Below, piece after piece: positions 20,880 through 32,660 of a stretch of DNA of 64,000 nucleotides; the first letter of the stretch is position 1, and every line of letters starts with the position of its first letter. The stretch comes from Beta vulgaris subsp. vulgaris (taxonomy: Eukaryota > Streptophyta > Magnoliopsida > Caryophyllales > Amaranthaceae). Under the pieces are notes generated by a model, which was not told the DNA's origin, did no database searches, and worked only from the letters and a program-made list of their open reading frames with translations. A program made the translations under genes and the position numbers. The stretch spans positions 7,517,129 to 7,581,128 of the forward strand of contig NC_079202.1 of the NCBI RefSeq assembly GCF_026745355.1. The letters run 5' to 3'.

Positions 20880-21600
20880 GAAGTTTGATGGAACGGATTT
20901 TGGATATTGGAAGATGCAAATAAAGACATCTTATATCAGAAAAATCTGTATCAACCTTTGTCTGAAAAGCCTGCTGACATTGAAGAGGCTAAGTGGAAGG
21001 TACTGGATAGCAGGCACTAGCGGTGGTGCGTTTGACATTGGCTCGGATGTGGCGTTCAATGTCAAGGATATCAAAACAACGGCTAGATTGATCAAAGCAC
21101 TGTCAGATATGATATTGAGAAGCCCTCGGCAATGAATAAGGTATATCTGATGCGCCGTTTGTTTGATTTAGAGATGAATAATGGTAGTTCTGCTGCTGAA
21201 CATATTAATGAATTTAATTCATTAATAAGTCAGTTATCTTCGGTTAATATTGTCTTTGAGGATGAAGTGAAAGCCCTAATTTTGTTGTCCTCTTTACCTA
21301 CTGCCTGGGAAACTATTATAACTGTTGTTAGTAATTCCTCTGGTAAAGAGAAATTGGTTTATGATGTTGTCCGTGATCTGATTTTGAGTGAGAGCATTCG
21401 AAGGAAGGAGAGTGGAGAATCATCTGGAGCATACAGTGCAGAAGGTAGAGGGAGGGGAAAAGGGAGGAACTTTCAGGGAAAATCGGAGTCAAAGGGGGAC
21501 CGGAGTAAGTCAAAAGGCAGGGCTAGTGTTACTTTTGGGGGTGTGGTAATGAAGGACATTTAAAGAGAGATTGTCCTAGAAAGTGAATGGGAAAGGGAAG
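20880..21600 (+). pseudogene. Copia gag remnant
   Basis: It begins with a FDGTDFGYWKMQI motif (about 20884), typical of copia gag (UBN2/Retrotran_gag). After two frame changes, 21132-21563 continues with MRRLFDLEMNN, INEFNSLISQL, LLSSLPTAWET and an Arg/Gly/Lys-rich tail. A zinc knuckle-like CGNEGHLKRDCP is encoded at about 21540-21590 in another frame, with its first Cys missing. Gag would form the virus-like particle. The frameshifts block a full protein. Confidence 0.85.
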
Positions 21601-21687
21601 AAGAAGGTTCAAGAAAGTGATGATGAAGAAGAAGCATCAACTAACTTGATTTCGAGTACGATTCCGATGCTTTGATGGTAAGCATGG

Positions 21688-22191
21688 ATGATCAGGAAGA
21701 GTTGGTTGGGTGCTCGGGATATCATGGGTCTTGGATTCGGGTTCTTCTCATCATTCCTACCATGCAAGGAGCTGTTTCGGAATTTCAAATCTAAAAAACT
21801 TGAAAAGGTCTACCTTGCGGATGGCAAGGCAGTGGAAGTCATGGGGAAAGGTGATGTGAGTGTGAAACTCACTCATGGTGGCTCGTTGGAGTTGAAGAAT
21901 GTCAAGTTCATCCCAAGGTTGAAGAGAAACTTGATATCAGTAGTCCAACTTGCTACATCGGGTTACAAGGTTGTGTTTGATGGTGGTTCTTGGAAGATTG
22001 TCAAGGGAGCTATGATCATAACTTGTGGGACAAGGAGTGGAACACTTTACATCATGGGGAGCACAATAAAGGGGTCCGAGATGGGGATGAGAACTTCATG
22101 TAAAGTGTCGTTTGGTCGGAAAACTATCGATAGTGGGCCAAGGGATGAGATCCCTGGTGAAGCGGTATCCCGGTGGCAAATTGACCGGTAA
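21688..22191 (+). pseudogene. Copia protease / GAG-pre-integrase fragment
   Basis: At about 21735 one frame encodes LDSGSSHHSYHA, the aspartic protease active-site region (D-S-G). The main frame then has VYLADGKAVEVMGKGDV, LKNVKFIPRLKRNLISV and GTLYIMG, as usual between protease and integrase. The similarity stops at about 22190. From there to the 3' LTR (22192-22753) there is no coding sequence, so integrase and RT were lost. Confidence 0.85.
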
Positions 22192-22753
22192 GCGCACAAG
22201 GTGATGACGGCACACAAGCTTGTAGTGCCGAAAATCCTAAGTGGAACAAAAGGTGTATTGTTCAAGTGGAAGCAATGTGAGTTTGCTTTTTAGAACAATG
22301 AGAAGCTTCTTTGGCTTAGGTGGTAATTGGTTTTATTAAAGTTTGATGAGACTTCAATGTGCTTCTTTGGTTGGAGAGGAAGTGATTATCTTCTTTAGTT
22401 TTAGAGGAAGGGATCTTCATTTGGTTGTGCTTGTCTCTAAGGTGATCCAACCTCCGGGGTAGGAGGGTGTGTAGGTTCATGGAGTGATGGTGCAATGATT
22501 TGGAGGTTAGTTATTAAGAATCAAAGTCGGTGTAGATTTTGATGTCTTTTGTATTGGAGTTGGTGCAAATTTCAATGTCAGTTGCCTTGGTGTAGAGGAG
22601 ATGTGATGTCATGGAATGCTTGAGGTATGACATGATTTGGACACGACTAGAGATTGCATTTGCAGTGGGAGTTGTGTGTAGGAGTTGTGATGAATGAGAG
22701 GATGATGAAGGTATGGAGTTTTCTTCACTTACACCTATCTCTAAGTGGGAGAT

Positions 22754-23440
22754 TGTTGGGTATATGGCATGATATGAAGCTCATGGAGGTGTATGGGTGT
22801 GGAGATGAGGTTGCGTAGAAGGAAAAAGTCATTTGGGACATAAAGATGACTTTGGATGCATATATCTTTCAATATATAAATGATTTTGAGGTGATTCAAA
22901 TTGGATGTGATAGCTTGTTCCGAGAGCTTTCCAACAATAGGTCATATGTCCAATTTCGGTGAGAAACGAGAAAGTTATGACTGTTTTATGAAGAACTGAC
23001 GAAACTGTTTCGTCTCGCCCGGTCAGGTGCGCCCGCACCAAACAGTGGTGCGCCCGCACCTCTTCTTCGGAGGATTTTTCACACATTGAGGCAGAAGACT
23101 CAGGTGCGCCCGCACCAGGTGCTGGTGCACCCGCACCTATCGAGAACGCTTTTTTTTGCGGTTTTCTTTAGTGGGGGTATAAATAGGTGCCCTAATTGCG
23201 TCATTAATGTATTCTTCATCTTTAAACACATATTTGAGAGAGAAAAAGTTTTAGAGAGAGTTCTTGAGTGCTTTTGTAATCTTTCTTGAATATTCATCGA
23301 TTCCTAGTGCATATTCGTGGTTTTTCTCCCAGTTCTTGGGTTTCCACGTAAAAGTTCTGGTGTGTTCTTTCCTGCTTTCTTGTTTGATATTCTGTTATTA
23401 TTTGCTATTATTTCTAGATTGATAGTCAATAGAACTTACA
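22754..23440 (+). repeat. Copia 3' LTR (687 bp)
   Basis: It is about 95% alike the 5' LTR by eye, but its palindrome array has only four units (23026-23136). TATA box at 23178-23185. It is preceded by the polypurine tract AAGTGGGAGAT. Confidence 0.93.
23026..23136. promoter_or_regulatory. Four-unit palindrome array in the copia 3' LTR
   Basis: Units GGTGCGCCCGCACC at 23026, 23047 and 23103, and GGTGCACCCGCACC at 23123. These are four units against eleven in the 5' LTR. Confidence 0.85.
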
Positions 23441-23444
23441 CAAC

Positions 23445-24050
23445 AACTATAAATATGTAATATGTGCATGAGTTAAAAAGGGAGCCAAACAAGTGTGCTC
23501 CACACAAGATATTAGGAAAGGTAGAAACACAGGGTTCTACCAAGGTGAATGAGAGACATGGGCTCTTACAAACACACTTGTACAATTAATTATCAATGGA
23601 AATGCAATTTTATGATACTACTCAGATCCATCAAAACTTCCATGTACGCCACAGATTCTATCAATTTATTAATCAATTTGTTGCTGGAGCTCTTCTATTT
23701 ACTCATATGTCAATGACCACTTCGTTTCACCAATTTAGTTTTTTTTTTTGAGAGGTTCACCAATTTGGCCTTCTGTTGTGGACTTGTGGTATTATTCTTG
23801 GGCTTGCAGTGAAGTGAGGGATTGAGTTGGCAGAGGAGGCAGGATCGTTAATAGTCGGCAGGTTTTCAGTTGGGCAGAATAGGTGATGGTCTTGGTGCAG
23901 GAATTTGGAAGGGATGCTATTATGGGTATTGGGGTGTTTGGGCAGCTGTAAAGGGCTGCTGCTCTTGGTTCTGGATAAGTAGGCTTCAGGTATCCAAAAG
24001 CCCAACATTAGGAAATTAAGATTTGAGGGGGGAAGGGGGCTGGGAAGATA
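23445..24050. other. Unassigned stretch
   Basis: No ORF with a recognisable domain, no terminal repeats and no tandem repeat were found. It lies between the copia element and a short MITE. Confidence 0.4.
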
Positions 24051-24054
24051 ATTA

Positions 24055-24150
24055 AATACTTCTTCCACTTTATAATAAGTGAAACGTTTTTCTTTAAGAA
24101 AATGTCACAATACGTGACACATAACTCAAAATAGTAAAAGAGGAAGTATT
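24055..24150. mobile_element. Short Stowaway-like MITE
   Basis: It begins TACTTCTTCCACTTT and ends AAAGAGGAAGTA, giving inverted ends bordered by TA. The interior has no coding sequence. At about 95 bp it is short for the family, so it may be an internally deleted copy. Confidence 0.55.
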
Positions 24151-24406
24151 TTGATAAGGAGAGAAGAGGAGGGACTATTTCTTGAAAACGTCCAACCAAA
24201 TATCCTATTATTATGTCTTTATGTCATGCACTCTTGCTACTATGTTACAATGCCTATCTACATGGGTTGGCGCAGGCCTGAAATAATTGTTGCTTTCTGC
24301 CTCAGCTTTATTTTAATAGCTCGTACAAAGTTAAAAAAATCAAATTATACCTCTTATAGAATCTTGTGTCTTAACTGTTGCATTTCTTTTTTGGTGCGTT
24401 TACTTA

Positions 24407-24654
24407 GAGCACAACCAATGGTTGCCCTATAGTTTGTGGTCATTGATTATTTTATTACTTCCTCACTCATCCACCTACCCCATCATATTTTCTCTCTCCT
24501 CCAATTCCTTCTTTGCTCCTCTTTTTCTTGGTCCATCATGAAGAGCTGGGCATCAATTTTTTGGCCAAATTTTTTCTTTCTCCTAATAAACTAATAATAC
24601 TTTTATACTCTCTCTCCTCATAACCCACAAGGAGGGCAATGGTTGGGAGTACTC
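24407..24654. mobile_element. PIF/Harbinger (Tourist-like) MITE
   Basis: The left end is GAGCACAACCAATGGTTGCC and the right end, read inward, is GAGTACTCCCAACCATTGCC: an imperfect inverted repeat. TTA is present at both flanks (24404-24406 and 24655-24657), the usual Harbinger target. No coding sequence. Confidence 0.75.
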
Positions 24655-24768
24655 TTAATAGGTCATTGACAAAGTCCAGGAGGAGAAGAGCTGCACAGGT
24701 ACTACTCTTTCATATGTCCATTAGGCATTGGGATTAAAAGGCTAAATACCTTTCTATAATAATTCAGT

Positions 24769-24971
24769 TGTGGAAATGAAATTTTTAGGAATTAGAGAAG
24801 AATCTTGGTTTGTGTCTGATTCTAATAGAATATATTTCTGTATATATTTAGCTTGATCTAAGGAATCTTGTATATCATTAGTTCCTAATTATAAGCCTTA
24901 GATTACGTAGATAATATTGTATATATTGACTTTCTACTATGGAATGAAACTCAAGGAATTGATTTCCAACA
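24769..24971 (+). repeat. Copia LTR (203 bp) with primer site
   Basis: It starts TGTGGAAATGAAATT and ends TTTCCAACA. It is followed by TGGTATCCGCC, a damaged version of the tRNA-iMet primer site TGGTATCAGAGC. It contains a TATATATTGAC promoter-like tract. Confidence 0.75.
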
Positions 24972-25065
24972 TGGTATCCGCCTAGGTTTTCCAACCCACG
25001 ACCTAGCAGCCTTCCTCTTCTTCTTTCTTTTCTTTTCTCTCTCCTCATTTTCTTGTGCAGCCACC

Positions 25066-25920
25066 ATGCCTGACCCCCCCAAATTTTATCCCGCTCTTTC
25101 CATCACCAACGTTAAATCCCTCATCCCTATTACGTTGGATACCGAGTGTGGTCTCTATAACTCTTGGGTTACGCTGTTTATGGTTCAAGCACGGGTGCAT
25201 AACCTCCTACATCATATTATTCCTCCTACGGAGGAAAAAGCTCAGGCTGCGGTTGCCGCATCAAAAGCTGCCGACGCGGATCTTTTTGGCCGTCTAGATG
25301 TCGTTGTGTTACAATGGATCTATGCCACCGTGTCTTCTGACCTCCTTCAAGCCATCTTGGTCAAAGGCGATACGACGTCTCAAGCATGGCAGAGGTTGGA
25401 ACAAGTATTTCAAGATAACAAAGGGTCTCGTGCCACACATCTTGAAGAGGAACTCGCTGCAGTTAAACTTGAGAACTTCTCCTCCACCGAGGCCTACTGC
25501 AACCACGTCAAATCCTTGGCCGACCGCCTTGCCGACATGGACGCTCCGGTTGCTAACAGCCGCCTTGTCTTACGCCTTGTCGGTGGTCTTCCATCTGCAT
25601 ATTCTGGTACGGTAGATTATGTGCAAAACCAAGATCCTCTACCTTCTTTTGAAAGTGTTCGCTCTCGCATCAAGCTAGCAGAACGTACCATGAAACATCA
25701 TGCCGCTCAAGACTCTACTGGTGCTGCCCTCCTTATGTCTACTGGTGGCGGAACTTCGAATGGTAATTATAGCCCTCCTAATTCCTATTCTTCTAATACA
25801 AATGCCAAGTATAATAATACTATAAAAACAAGAAGAAAAACTATGAAAAAGGGTAGGGCAGAATCGCAACCACCGTGGTGGTGCTGGTGGTGGTCGCGGC
25901 CAGCCTACCGCCGGCAATAA
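25066..25920 (+). pseudogene. Copia gag
   Basis: The Met at 25066 opens a 284-residue frame with SLIPITLDTECGLYNSWVTL, a Q-W-I-Y-A-T-V segment, AWQRLEQVFQDNKGSRA, LEEELAAVKLENFSS, and LGGLPSAYSG-like LRLVGGLPSAYSGTV. These are hallmarks of the UBN2_3/Retrotran_gag type of Retrofit/Oryco-like copia elements. The frame then shifts within an Arg/Gly-rich tail (about 25855-25930), which continues in another frame as RNHRGGAGGGRGQ. The natural polyprotein would go on into protease. Confidence 0.88.
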
Positions 25921-26134
25921 CCCGCTGCAGTTTCCGTGGCAACCACATCCAGCTGGACAGCTTCCATGGTCCCCCTATGCTTGGCCATGACAACCATGGG
26001 GTACACCCCCTTGTCCATTTCCTACAGCCCAATGGCCGAATACTTCTAGGCCCAATGGCCAGCAGGGAATTCTTGGCACTAGACCACAGCAGCAAGCCTA
26101 CACCACTAGCACATCTTGTCCAACACCATCCACT

Positions 26135-27283
26135 ATGAGCTACGTTCCTACTGACATTGAAGCGGCCATGCATACTCTCACTCTCACTCCTCCGGATGGA
26201 AATTGGTATATAGACACCGGTGCTACTTCTCACATGACCTCGGACCAAGGTACACTATCTTCTTATTTTCATTCGAGTAATAATAATCATCACATTGTTG
26301 TTGGTAATGGTCACTTAATTCCAATTCATGGTTATGGGAGCACCACAATCCCCACTTCAAATCACCATATCACCTTAAAAAATGTTATGCATGCGCCCAA
26401 ACTCATTAAAAACCTCATATCAGTCCGAAAATTCACTACTGATAACTTAGTTTCCATTGAATTTGACCCTTTTGGTTTTTTTGTGAAGGATTTACGGACG
26501 GGGACACAAATCCTGAGATGTGATAGCACTGGGGATCTTTATCCACTCTCGACCACCATCCAGACTGCCCCTCACTCTTCTCATTCCGCTGCATTCACTG
26601 CTGTCTCTCCTAATTTATGGCATAGTCGTCTAGAGCATCCGGGCGCAAATGTTTTACGCTCTCTTCATAGCAAGCATTTCATTGATTGTAATAATCTTAA
26701 ACAGAATTTTTGTTCATCTTGTCCATTGGGGAAACAAATAAAATTACCTTTTTATGATTCATTATCGTCCACTATTTTTCCTTTTGATATAGTACATAGT
26801 GATCTTTGGACATCGCCTGTAGTTAGCTCTAATGGGCATGGTTACTATGTTCTCCTCCTTGATGATTTTAGTAAATTTATGCGGACGTTTCCCATTGCTA
26901 AAAAGTCTGACGTTTACTCTATCTTTACCATTTTTCATACTTTTGTCCAAACACATTTTGAACGACGCATTAAAAATTTGCAATGTGATAATGGAACAGA
27001 ATTTGTTAATGGGCCTCTTCACTTATTTGCACAAAAGCATGGTATGCAATTCCGTTTTTCATGTCCCCATACATCCCCTCAAAATGGTAAAGCCGAGAGA
27101 CATATTCGTTCCATCAACAATGTAATGCGAACTTTGCTTGCCCATGCCTCCATGCCATCTTCTTTTTGGCATCATGCCTTTGCCATGGCTACCTATCTCA
27201 GCAATATTCTTCCTTCTAAGGTGCTCGGGTCAGCCTCTCCTACTCAAATTCTCTACCACAAAAATCCTAGTTATTCTCACTAA
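26135..27283 (+). pseudogene. Copia protease and integrase
   Basis: A 382-residue frame has the protease site WYIDTGATSHMTSD (about residues 24-37), then the GAG-pre-integrase segment (NLWHSRLEHPG, CSSCPLGKQ), then the integrase core. The three acidic residues appear in VHSDLWTSP (first Asp), QCDNGTEFVNG (second Asp) and SPQNGKAERHIR (Glu). The frame ends at about 27283. Integrase C-terminal sequence goes on in other frames (27290-27530), including VFLGYHPDHRGYKCYD. Protein similarity is high and most lesions are frameshifts. Confidence 0.92.
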
Positions 27284-27529
27284 CGGGTATTTGGGTGTTT
27301 ATGTTTTTCGTTATTTCCTTCCTCTACCATTCATAAATTACAAACACGATCCACTCCATGTGTTTTTCTTGGGTATCATCCGGATCATCGAGGGTATAAG
27401 TGTTATGACATCTCAAGCCGTAAAATTTTCGTTGTTCGTCATGTCATTTTTGATGAACAAACATTCCCATTTTCAAAACTTCATACTCCTACCTCTCATG
27501 CGTATGAGTTTTTAGAAAATGAAATTTCT

Positions 27530-27862
27530 CCTTATTTGATTCATCAATTGCAACACCATAATCCCATCTCTCCACCTACAGACCCCCAACCTGAAATTAC
27601 AGCCCCATCTAATCCTATTAGTGATGCCAGAACTGGGCCCACGGCCACTCAGGCCCACCCGCTACCCCATTCTCTCTCACGTGCTGCCCAGCTTTCACAG
27701 CACCCCCCTTACTCCCCTACGACTCTTTCTCCTACGGCCTATACCTTACATACCCCTTCTCTCTCCACTCATACGCAGCCCCCACCTCTCTCACCTACAA
27801 CCCTCTCCAATCCGGCCCATCATCAGCCCCTCCCCTCCCTTATAGGAAGCCTCCTGTGTAGG
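27530..27862 (+). pseudogene. Copia Pro/Ser/Thr-rich linker before RT
   Basis: The frame 27536-27883 is rich in P, S, T and H, as is normal between copia integrase and reverse transcriptase. It ends near PLPSLIGS and PYRKPP-type residues, after which the RT would be expected but is missing. Confidence 0.6.
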
Positions 27863-28008
27863 GCGTGGGATAGGAAGGGGTAGAGAAGATGGCCCTGGGC
27901 GGCAGACAAAAGGCATTGGACGTGGTATTAATGATGGAGGTAGAGGTGCCGGAGGCAGAGGTCGCAGTGGCCCTAGTGTGAAGCCTGGTAGCAGACAAAA
28001 GGTATGAA
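27862..28008 (+). pseudogene. Gly/Arg-rich coding remnant
   Basis: One frame reads GRGIGRGREDGPGRQTKG and then GINDGGRGAGGRGRSGPSV, ending SRQK just before GTATGA, which could be a splice donor. The Gly-Arg repeats resemble the C-terminal tails of some plant Mutator-like transposases or RNA-binding proteins. No further domain allows a family call. Confidence 0.4.
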
Positions 28009-29290
28009 CAGATTTAGGTTTAGAGCATATAGAACATTTTTTTAGAACATATGGAAACACGTTTAGAACAACATACTTAATCCTTTTTTTTTAGGAAATA
28101 TACTTAACTTTTTAGAACATACTCCCTCTGTATTTTTTTATCTTTCCTACTTTGACTTTGTACGTTTGCCAATGTACTTATTCTACATTATATATCTTTC
28201 ATTACATATTAGTAAAAATTATAATAATTGAATATTAATAAAGTACTCATTGAGACGAATCAAACAAGATCCCACATGACTATATTTTTTCTTATACATT
28301 AAGAAAAATCTAAAAGATTCTCTCTAATTGTGAATAGTGTCAAGATTATAGGTGAGAAAGATAAAAAAAATACAGAGGGAGTATTCAACACCTTTTAATA
28401 ACAACATAATTTTTTTAGGGAACATACTTAATATTTTTTTTTTCGAAACAAGCTTGAATTTTTCGAACATACACAACACTTTTTAGAACAACATATTTAT
28501 TATACTTTTTTTTAGGATACATACTTAATTTTTTTTTGAGGATGTATATACTTAAATTTTTAGAGCATATGTTTCATAACATATTTTTCTCCCCATGTTA
28601 TTTTGTGATTATTTTCTTGATAATAAAAAAGATGTTTTACGTGGTTGTTCTTATGCTCTAAATATAGTAAAACATATGTTCTAAATAGTTGTCTAGTGTT
28701 CTAAATGATCCTTATTATGTTCTAAATAGTTTTTATCATGTTGCAAATAGTTCATACTGTGTTTAAAATAGTTCTTGTTGTGTTCTATATAGTTCTTGTC
28801 ATGTTCTAAATAGTCGCACTAGAATGTTCCTAATTTAAAAATTTATGAAAAAAAATCAAACATGAACAGTATTGTATTCTTTCTTTTCTACATTTTTGAA
28901 ATTAAAATAAACAAAAATTAGCTGAAAATTACCAAAAACTAACCGAAATTTCTCGGAATTATTTGAAAATTACTTGCTTTCTAATTTGGAACATGTTAAA
29001 AATAATTTAGAACATATTTGAATAATTTGGGACACACTTAAAATATTTTAGAGCATACTTGAAGTAATTTAGGACGTAAGCTTGAAACTTTAAAACATGT
29101 ATATATATCAATATTTGTATATGTGTTGATTAGGTTCGTATGTAAAAAGATGTATTCATAGTCTAAAAATTATAGCATATGTTTTATAAGTTATTGTTCT
29201 ATGAATCATCGCATATGTTCTACGAAGTGTTCAATATGTTCTAAAAATAAAATTTTTAATATGTTCTTAAAAGTGTTGGTGTATGTTCGA
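28009..29290. repeat. AT-rich region with degenerate TAGAACAT/TGTTCTAAATAGT repeats
   Basis: Dozens of degenerate units such as TTTAGAACATA and ATGTTCTAAATAGTT occur in direct and inverted orientation, with the densest cluster at 28670-28830. No ORF is present. A Stowaway MITE is inserted at 28122-28381. These could be subterminal or intron repeats of an old DNA transposon. Confidence 0.6.
28122..28381. mobile_element. Complete Stowaway MITE
   Basis: The ends are CTCCCTCTGTATTTTTTTA and, inverted, CTCCCTCTGTATTTTTTTT. TA flanks it on both sides (28120-28121 and 28382-28383). At 260 bp it is typical of Tc1/mariner MITEs. Fragments of the same family are at 959 and 1977. Confidence 0.95.
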
Positions 29291-29306
29291 AACATAAATC
29301 TACTCT

Positions 29307-29310
<4 letters not shown>

Positions 29311-29392
<82 letters not shown>

Positions 29393-29393
29393 A

Positions 29394-29434
<41 letters not shown>

Positions 29435-29441
29435 AGAGAGA
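29311..29441. repeat. Compound microsatellite (CA)n(TA)n(GA)n
   Basis: (CA)7 passes into about 31 TA units and then into GA repeats. Open frames across it are compositional. Confidence 0.98.
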
Positions 29442-29559
29442 AGTGAGTTCATACAAGAATGCATACATACATGAGAAATAAGAATGAATATAAGGCATTA
29501 TAACTCTTATGAATAAGTGATATGACTGTAATGAAAAAGTCACTACTACATAAAAGAGC

Positions 29560-29795
29560 AGAGGCGACGCCTCAATCCGTTGCCTTAGGTCCTTTTTGCC
29601 GTTGCATCAGACCTAAGGCAACGGCTTGATACCATCGCATTTGCTGGCGTTGCCTTAGGTCTAAGACGATGGTAAAAAAGGCCTAATGCAACGACTACAT
29701 GTTATCTACCAAAGCCGTTGCATTAGACATATAGCAAATCCAACGGCTATATAATGATGACAAATATAAACCTAAGGCAACGGCTAATATATGTG
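29560..29795. repeat. Left subterminal repeats of CACTA element 2
   Basis: CCGTTGCCTTAGGTC, CTAAGGCAACGGCT and GCCGTTGCATTAGAC occur in both orientations, about nine units. They match the right-end array and are likely transposase accessory-protein sites. Confidence 0.88.
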
Positions 29796-29802
29796 TACAC
29801 AA

Positions 29803-29831
29803 ACATATATATATATATATATAATATATAT

Positions 29832-29866
<35 letters not shown>
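29803..29866. repeat. (TA)n tract able to form a long hairpin
   Basis: Alternating TA with several register shifts, directly inside the left subterminal array of CACTA element 2. Confidence 0.9.
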
Positions 29867-29868
<2 letters not shown>

Positions 29869-29869
29869 C

Positions 29870-32660
29870 ATAATGCAAATAAAAAATAATAGACATCTAA
29901 TATGTGACAATAGAATCTCATTGAGATTTGAGGTTATAAAACTTGAAAGTCTATTCCATAGCCTTGGGATTGTTTACAAAAAGAAGTATAAAACTAATAA
30001 ACTAAATCAAATCATGTTAACCATACGTACGTACAACGTAACAATAGATTAATAATAACTAGCTTCCATGCACCATATCCCTTTGTTAAAAATATTGAGT
30101 ACTACATACAAAAACTAATCGGTTATAGAAATTTCTTAGGATAACTAATCCTCCACCATATCCCTTTTGTTAAAACTGATCCTCCACCATACGTCATTGA
30201 ATGTAGGATATCTACGATCGGTCTTCTAAATTTGCGTCATTATTCACCTACATCATATATTCGAAAAATATAATTATATGTTAGTACAAAAATTTTATTC
30301 AATACAATAAAACCTCGTTGTTGAACAACATTCAATACAATAAAATCATTGTGTAAACACAAGTTGTGATAACTAATTGTCTAAACACGAGAACATACAC
30401 AAGAAATAGGTGCATAAATTGGACACAGAATAGCTTTACAGAAAACAATCTCACTAACAAGACATGAAAATTACATCCTCCAACCTACTGATACTTAAAT
30501 ATACTACTTCATATTTCACCACTCTTCAACCTACTGATACTTAAATATACTACTTGATATTTAACCACTCTTCAACTATAATGAGATACTTCTATTAGCA
30601 AATAGCAGTTAGCGTATTGGATTTTAGACTAGATGAAAATTTAACTCTACCTACTGAATCTAAACATCGGCTAATTATATCGGAAAGGCATAATATCTGA
30701 AAGTGGTCTATTCAATAAGTTTAGGCTAGATCAAAACAAGACATGATTGTAACTCTTGTAAGCCTAATCTCTCATGCAGGTTGAAATCCTAAGTTGCATA
30801 AGACATCCCAACATGGTGCTCCTCTTAGGTGCATGCCCTGAGTATGACAACTTAATCTTATGCTCTGTGCAATAGCGCTGCAAACCCTAAGACAACGCAA
30901 TAAATCAATAAATCTAATTCATTCATCCCACTTTAGAAGTAGGTAACTGACCTTGCTTGCATATTAAGACAAAGACACTATGGTATAGTAGCCAAATAAC
31001 TTCTTAGAGCAAGGGGGATTCTTAATTAATCTTCAATCAGCATGCTTAGAATGAATGGAGGGGGCTTCTAATTTTCATGTTGTCAGACATAATGCAGCCA
31101 AACCAGAGTGTAAACCCCCAATGATTTAGAACATAATGTAAATTGAAAGACTAGTTGGTAAGGTTTGTCAAGATGGTAGCCAAGACCTAGACTGTAGCTC
31201 CACAATCCACATATCCTCCCCGCCCCCCTCCCCCACAATAATATTAAAAAGGGGAAAAGAGAAGAAAAGGCAAGCTGTTTCTGCTTTTAAACACTCAGTA
31301 GCAAGCATCAAGCAAGACCCGTGATTTTTTACAACATTCTTTCACATGACAATTACAACAATCTCCATTTCAGGAAATCATTATGCTAAGAACAACCATG
31401 GAAACCTTATGCTCCACAACTTACGGCCCATCTTCAAATAAACAAAATTCTATGGTACAGCCACGAATAGCGGATAGCAGAGTGGCAACCTAAGCCAGCA
31501 ACTCCTATCATTTGAATTGGCTCACAACTCACAAAATCATGAAACTAGCCTTTCAGTAGCAGCTTAAATTCCCATCCATAAGTTGCAAGTACTAAAGCTC
31601 CTCGAAATTCTAGAAGACACTTGATGCAATCAGCCAGTAAGCTTCACTCAGAAAACTAGCAACAACATAACCCTTCATTTCCTACATTCTGTACAAATCC
31701 AAAGGTACATGATACCATTGGAACCTCAAAGGCAGTTGATACTAGAGAATATCACAAGAAATCGCTACACGTTTGGTTTTCTGTTTGCCTTAAAGAGCCA
31801 TGTTCTCTGCACTTTGTAAATAAATGAAAGCACGCTGCTGCCTACTGGAAGAAGAAAACTAAATACATTGTATACAAGGCAACAGCTCAGTCAAGAGCTA
31901 TGGAAACTGCATTGATGTTAACAACCCTGCTGATGTTTCATATCTTCTAATTGGTTCATTTGACTCACATGTTATAATATGAACCTCATTTGCCACTCTT
32001 AACAAATCCAGGAACCAACTTTTTAAAAACAACAGCAGAGCCAAGATTGTAAGGGATTAGTGCTAAATTATTAAGGTATAACTGTCTTATGTGGGAGAAA
32101 AGCTAAAATAAGGGGAGGGAGAGAAAAAACCTAATTCTAAGGAGAAGAGAAAAGAATGAAATGAAAAGAAAAACAGTAAAGGAAGAAACAAGAAAAGCAT
32201 AGGAATTTTCTGAACTTTAATGATGAACCAATCTTTGTTTAGCCTTTAATAAGAACATAAACATGCGACTTTCATTCATCAAAGTATCCCCTCCATCAGA
32301 TGCTTAATTTCTATCGTGCACCAAGATTCTTAGATTTTTTTCATTTACAAACTTCACCACAAGGAGACCCTTTAGCATTGATTCATAATTTCTTTGCTGC
32401 TATTGCAAGTTTAAGTCATTCAAATATAGACAAAGATGTGCATAGGCTTAACCCAGCCTCTTACATGCCTGGCAGAAGAGTCTCAGGCTCAGGATCAGGA
32501 CCCGACCTGAATGACAAAGATGAGCATAGGCTTAACCCGTTATCCCTAGTCAAAAGCAAAAGAATCATAAACAATGAACAACAATGAAATCTAGTGAAAG
32601 TTTAATTCTTTCCCCTGTAAGCTGTTGAAATAAGAGCTAACTGCCTATATAAAAATTAAA
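29870..32660. other. 3' region of CACTA element 2, no gene recognised
   Basis: About 2.8 kb downstream of the Transposase_24 gene. It contains a tandem duplication at 30484-30572 (unit with CCTACTGATACTTAAATATA) and a weak duplication of GATGNGCATAGGCTTAACCC at about 32427 and 32520. The 95-residue frame at 32300 has no known domain. CACTA elements often carry captured host sequence in such places, but I cannot identify any. Confidence 0.4.

Larger units (their letters stand above)
19962..23440 (+). mobile_element. Ty1/copia retrotransposon with gag and protease piece only
   Basis: Two LTRs start TGTTGGGTATAT and end GAACTTACA. A tRNA-iMet-type primer site follows the 5' LTR, and a purine-rich AAGTGGGAGAT precedes the 3' LTR. 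ACAAC is present at both flanks, overlapping the last LTR base on the right. The interior (20802-22753) encodes gag and a protease-like fragment but no integrase, reverse transcriptase or RNase H. It is therefore a non-autonomous, gag-bearing copy. Confidence 0.93.
24769..27858 (+). mobile_element. Truncated Ty1/copia retrotransposon (LTR, gag, protease, integrase)
   Basis: One short LTR (24769-24971) is followed by a primer-site remnant and coding blocks in the order gag, protease, integrase. The coding similarity ends at about 27858, in the linker between integrase and reverse transcriptase. No RT, RNase H or 3' LTR is seen downstream. The right part was lost by deletion or replaced by other sequence. 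Confidence 0.9.

Noticed and set aside
29201..29543. Open frames on both strands across the (TA)n(GA)n tract
   Set aside because: Microsatellite translation (YIYIYI and RERERE).
32300..32587. 95-residue ORF in CACTA element 2
   Set aside because: No recognisable domain, no splice or codon support; left as an unassigned region.
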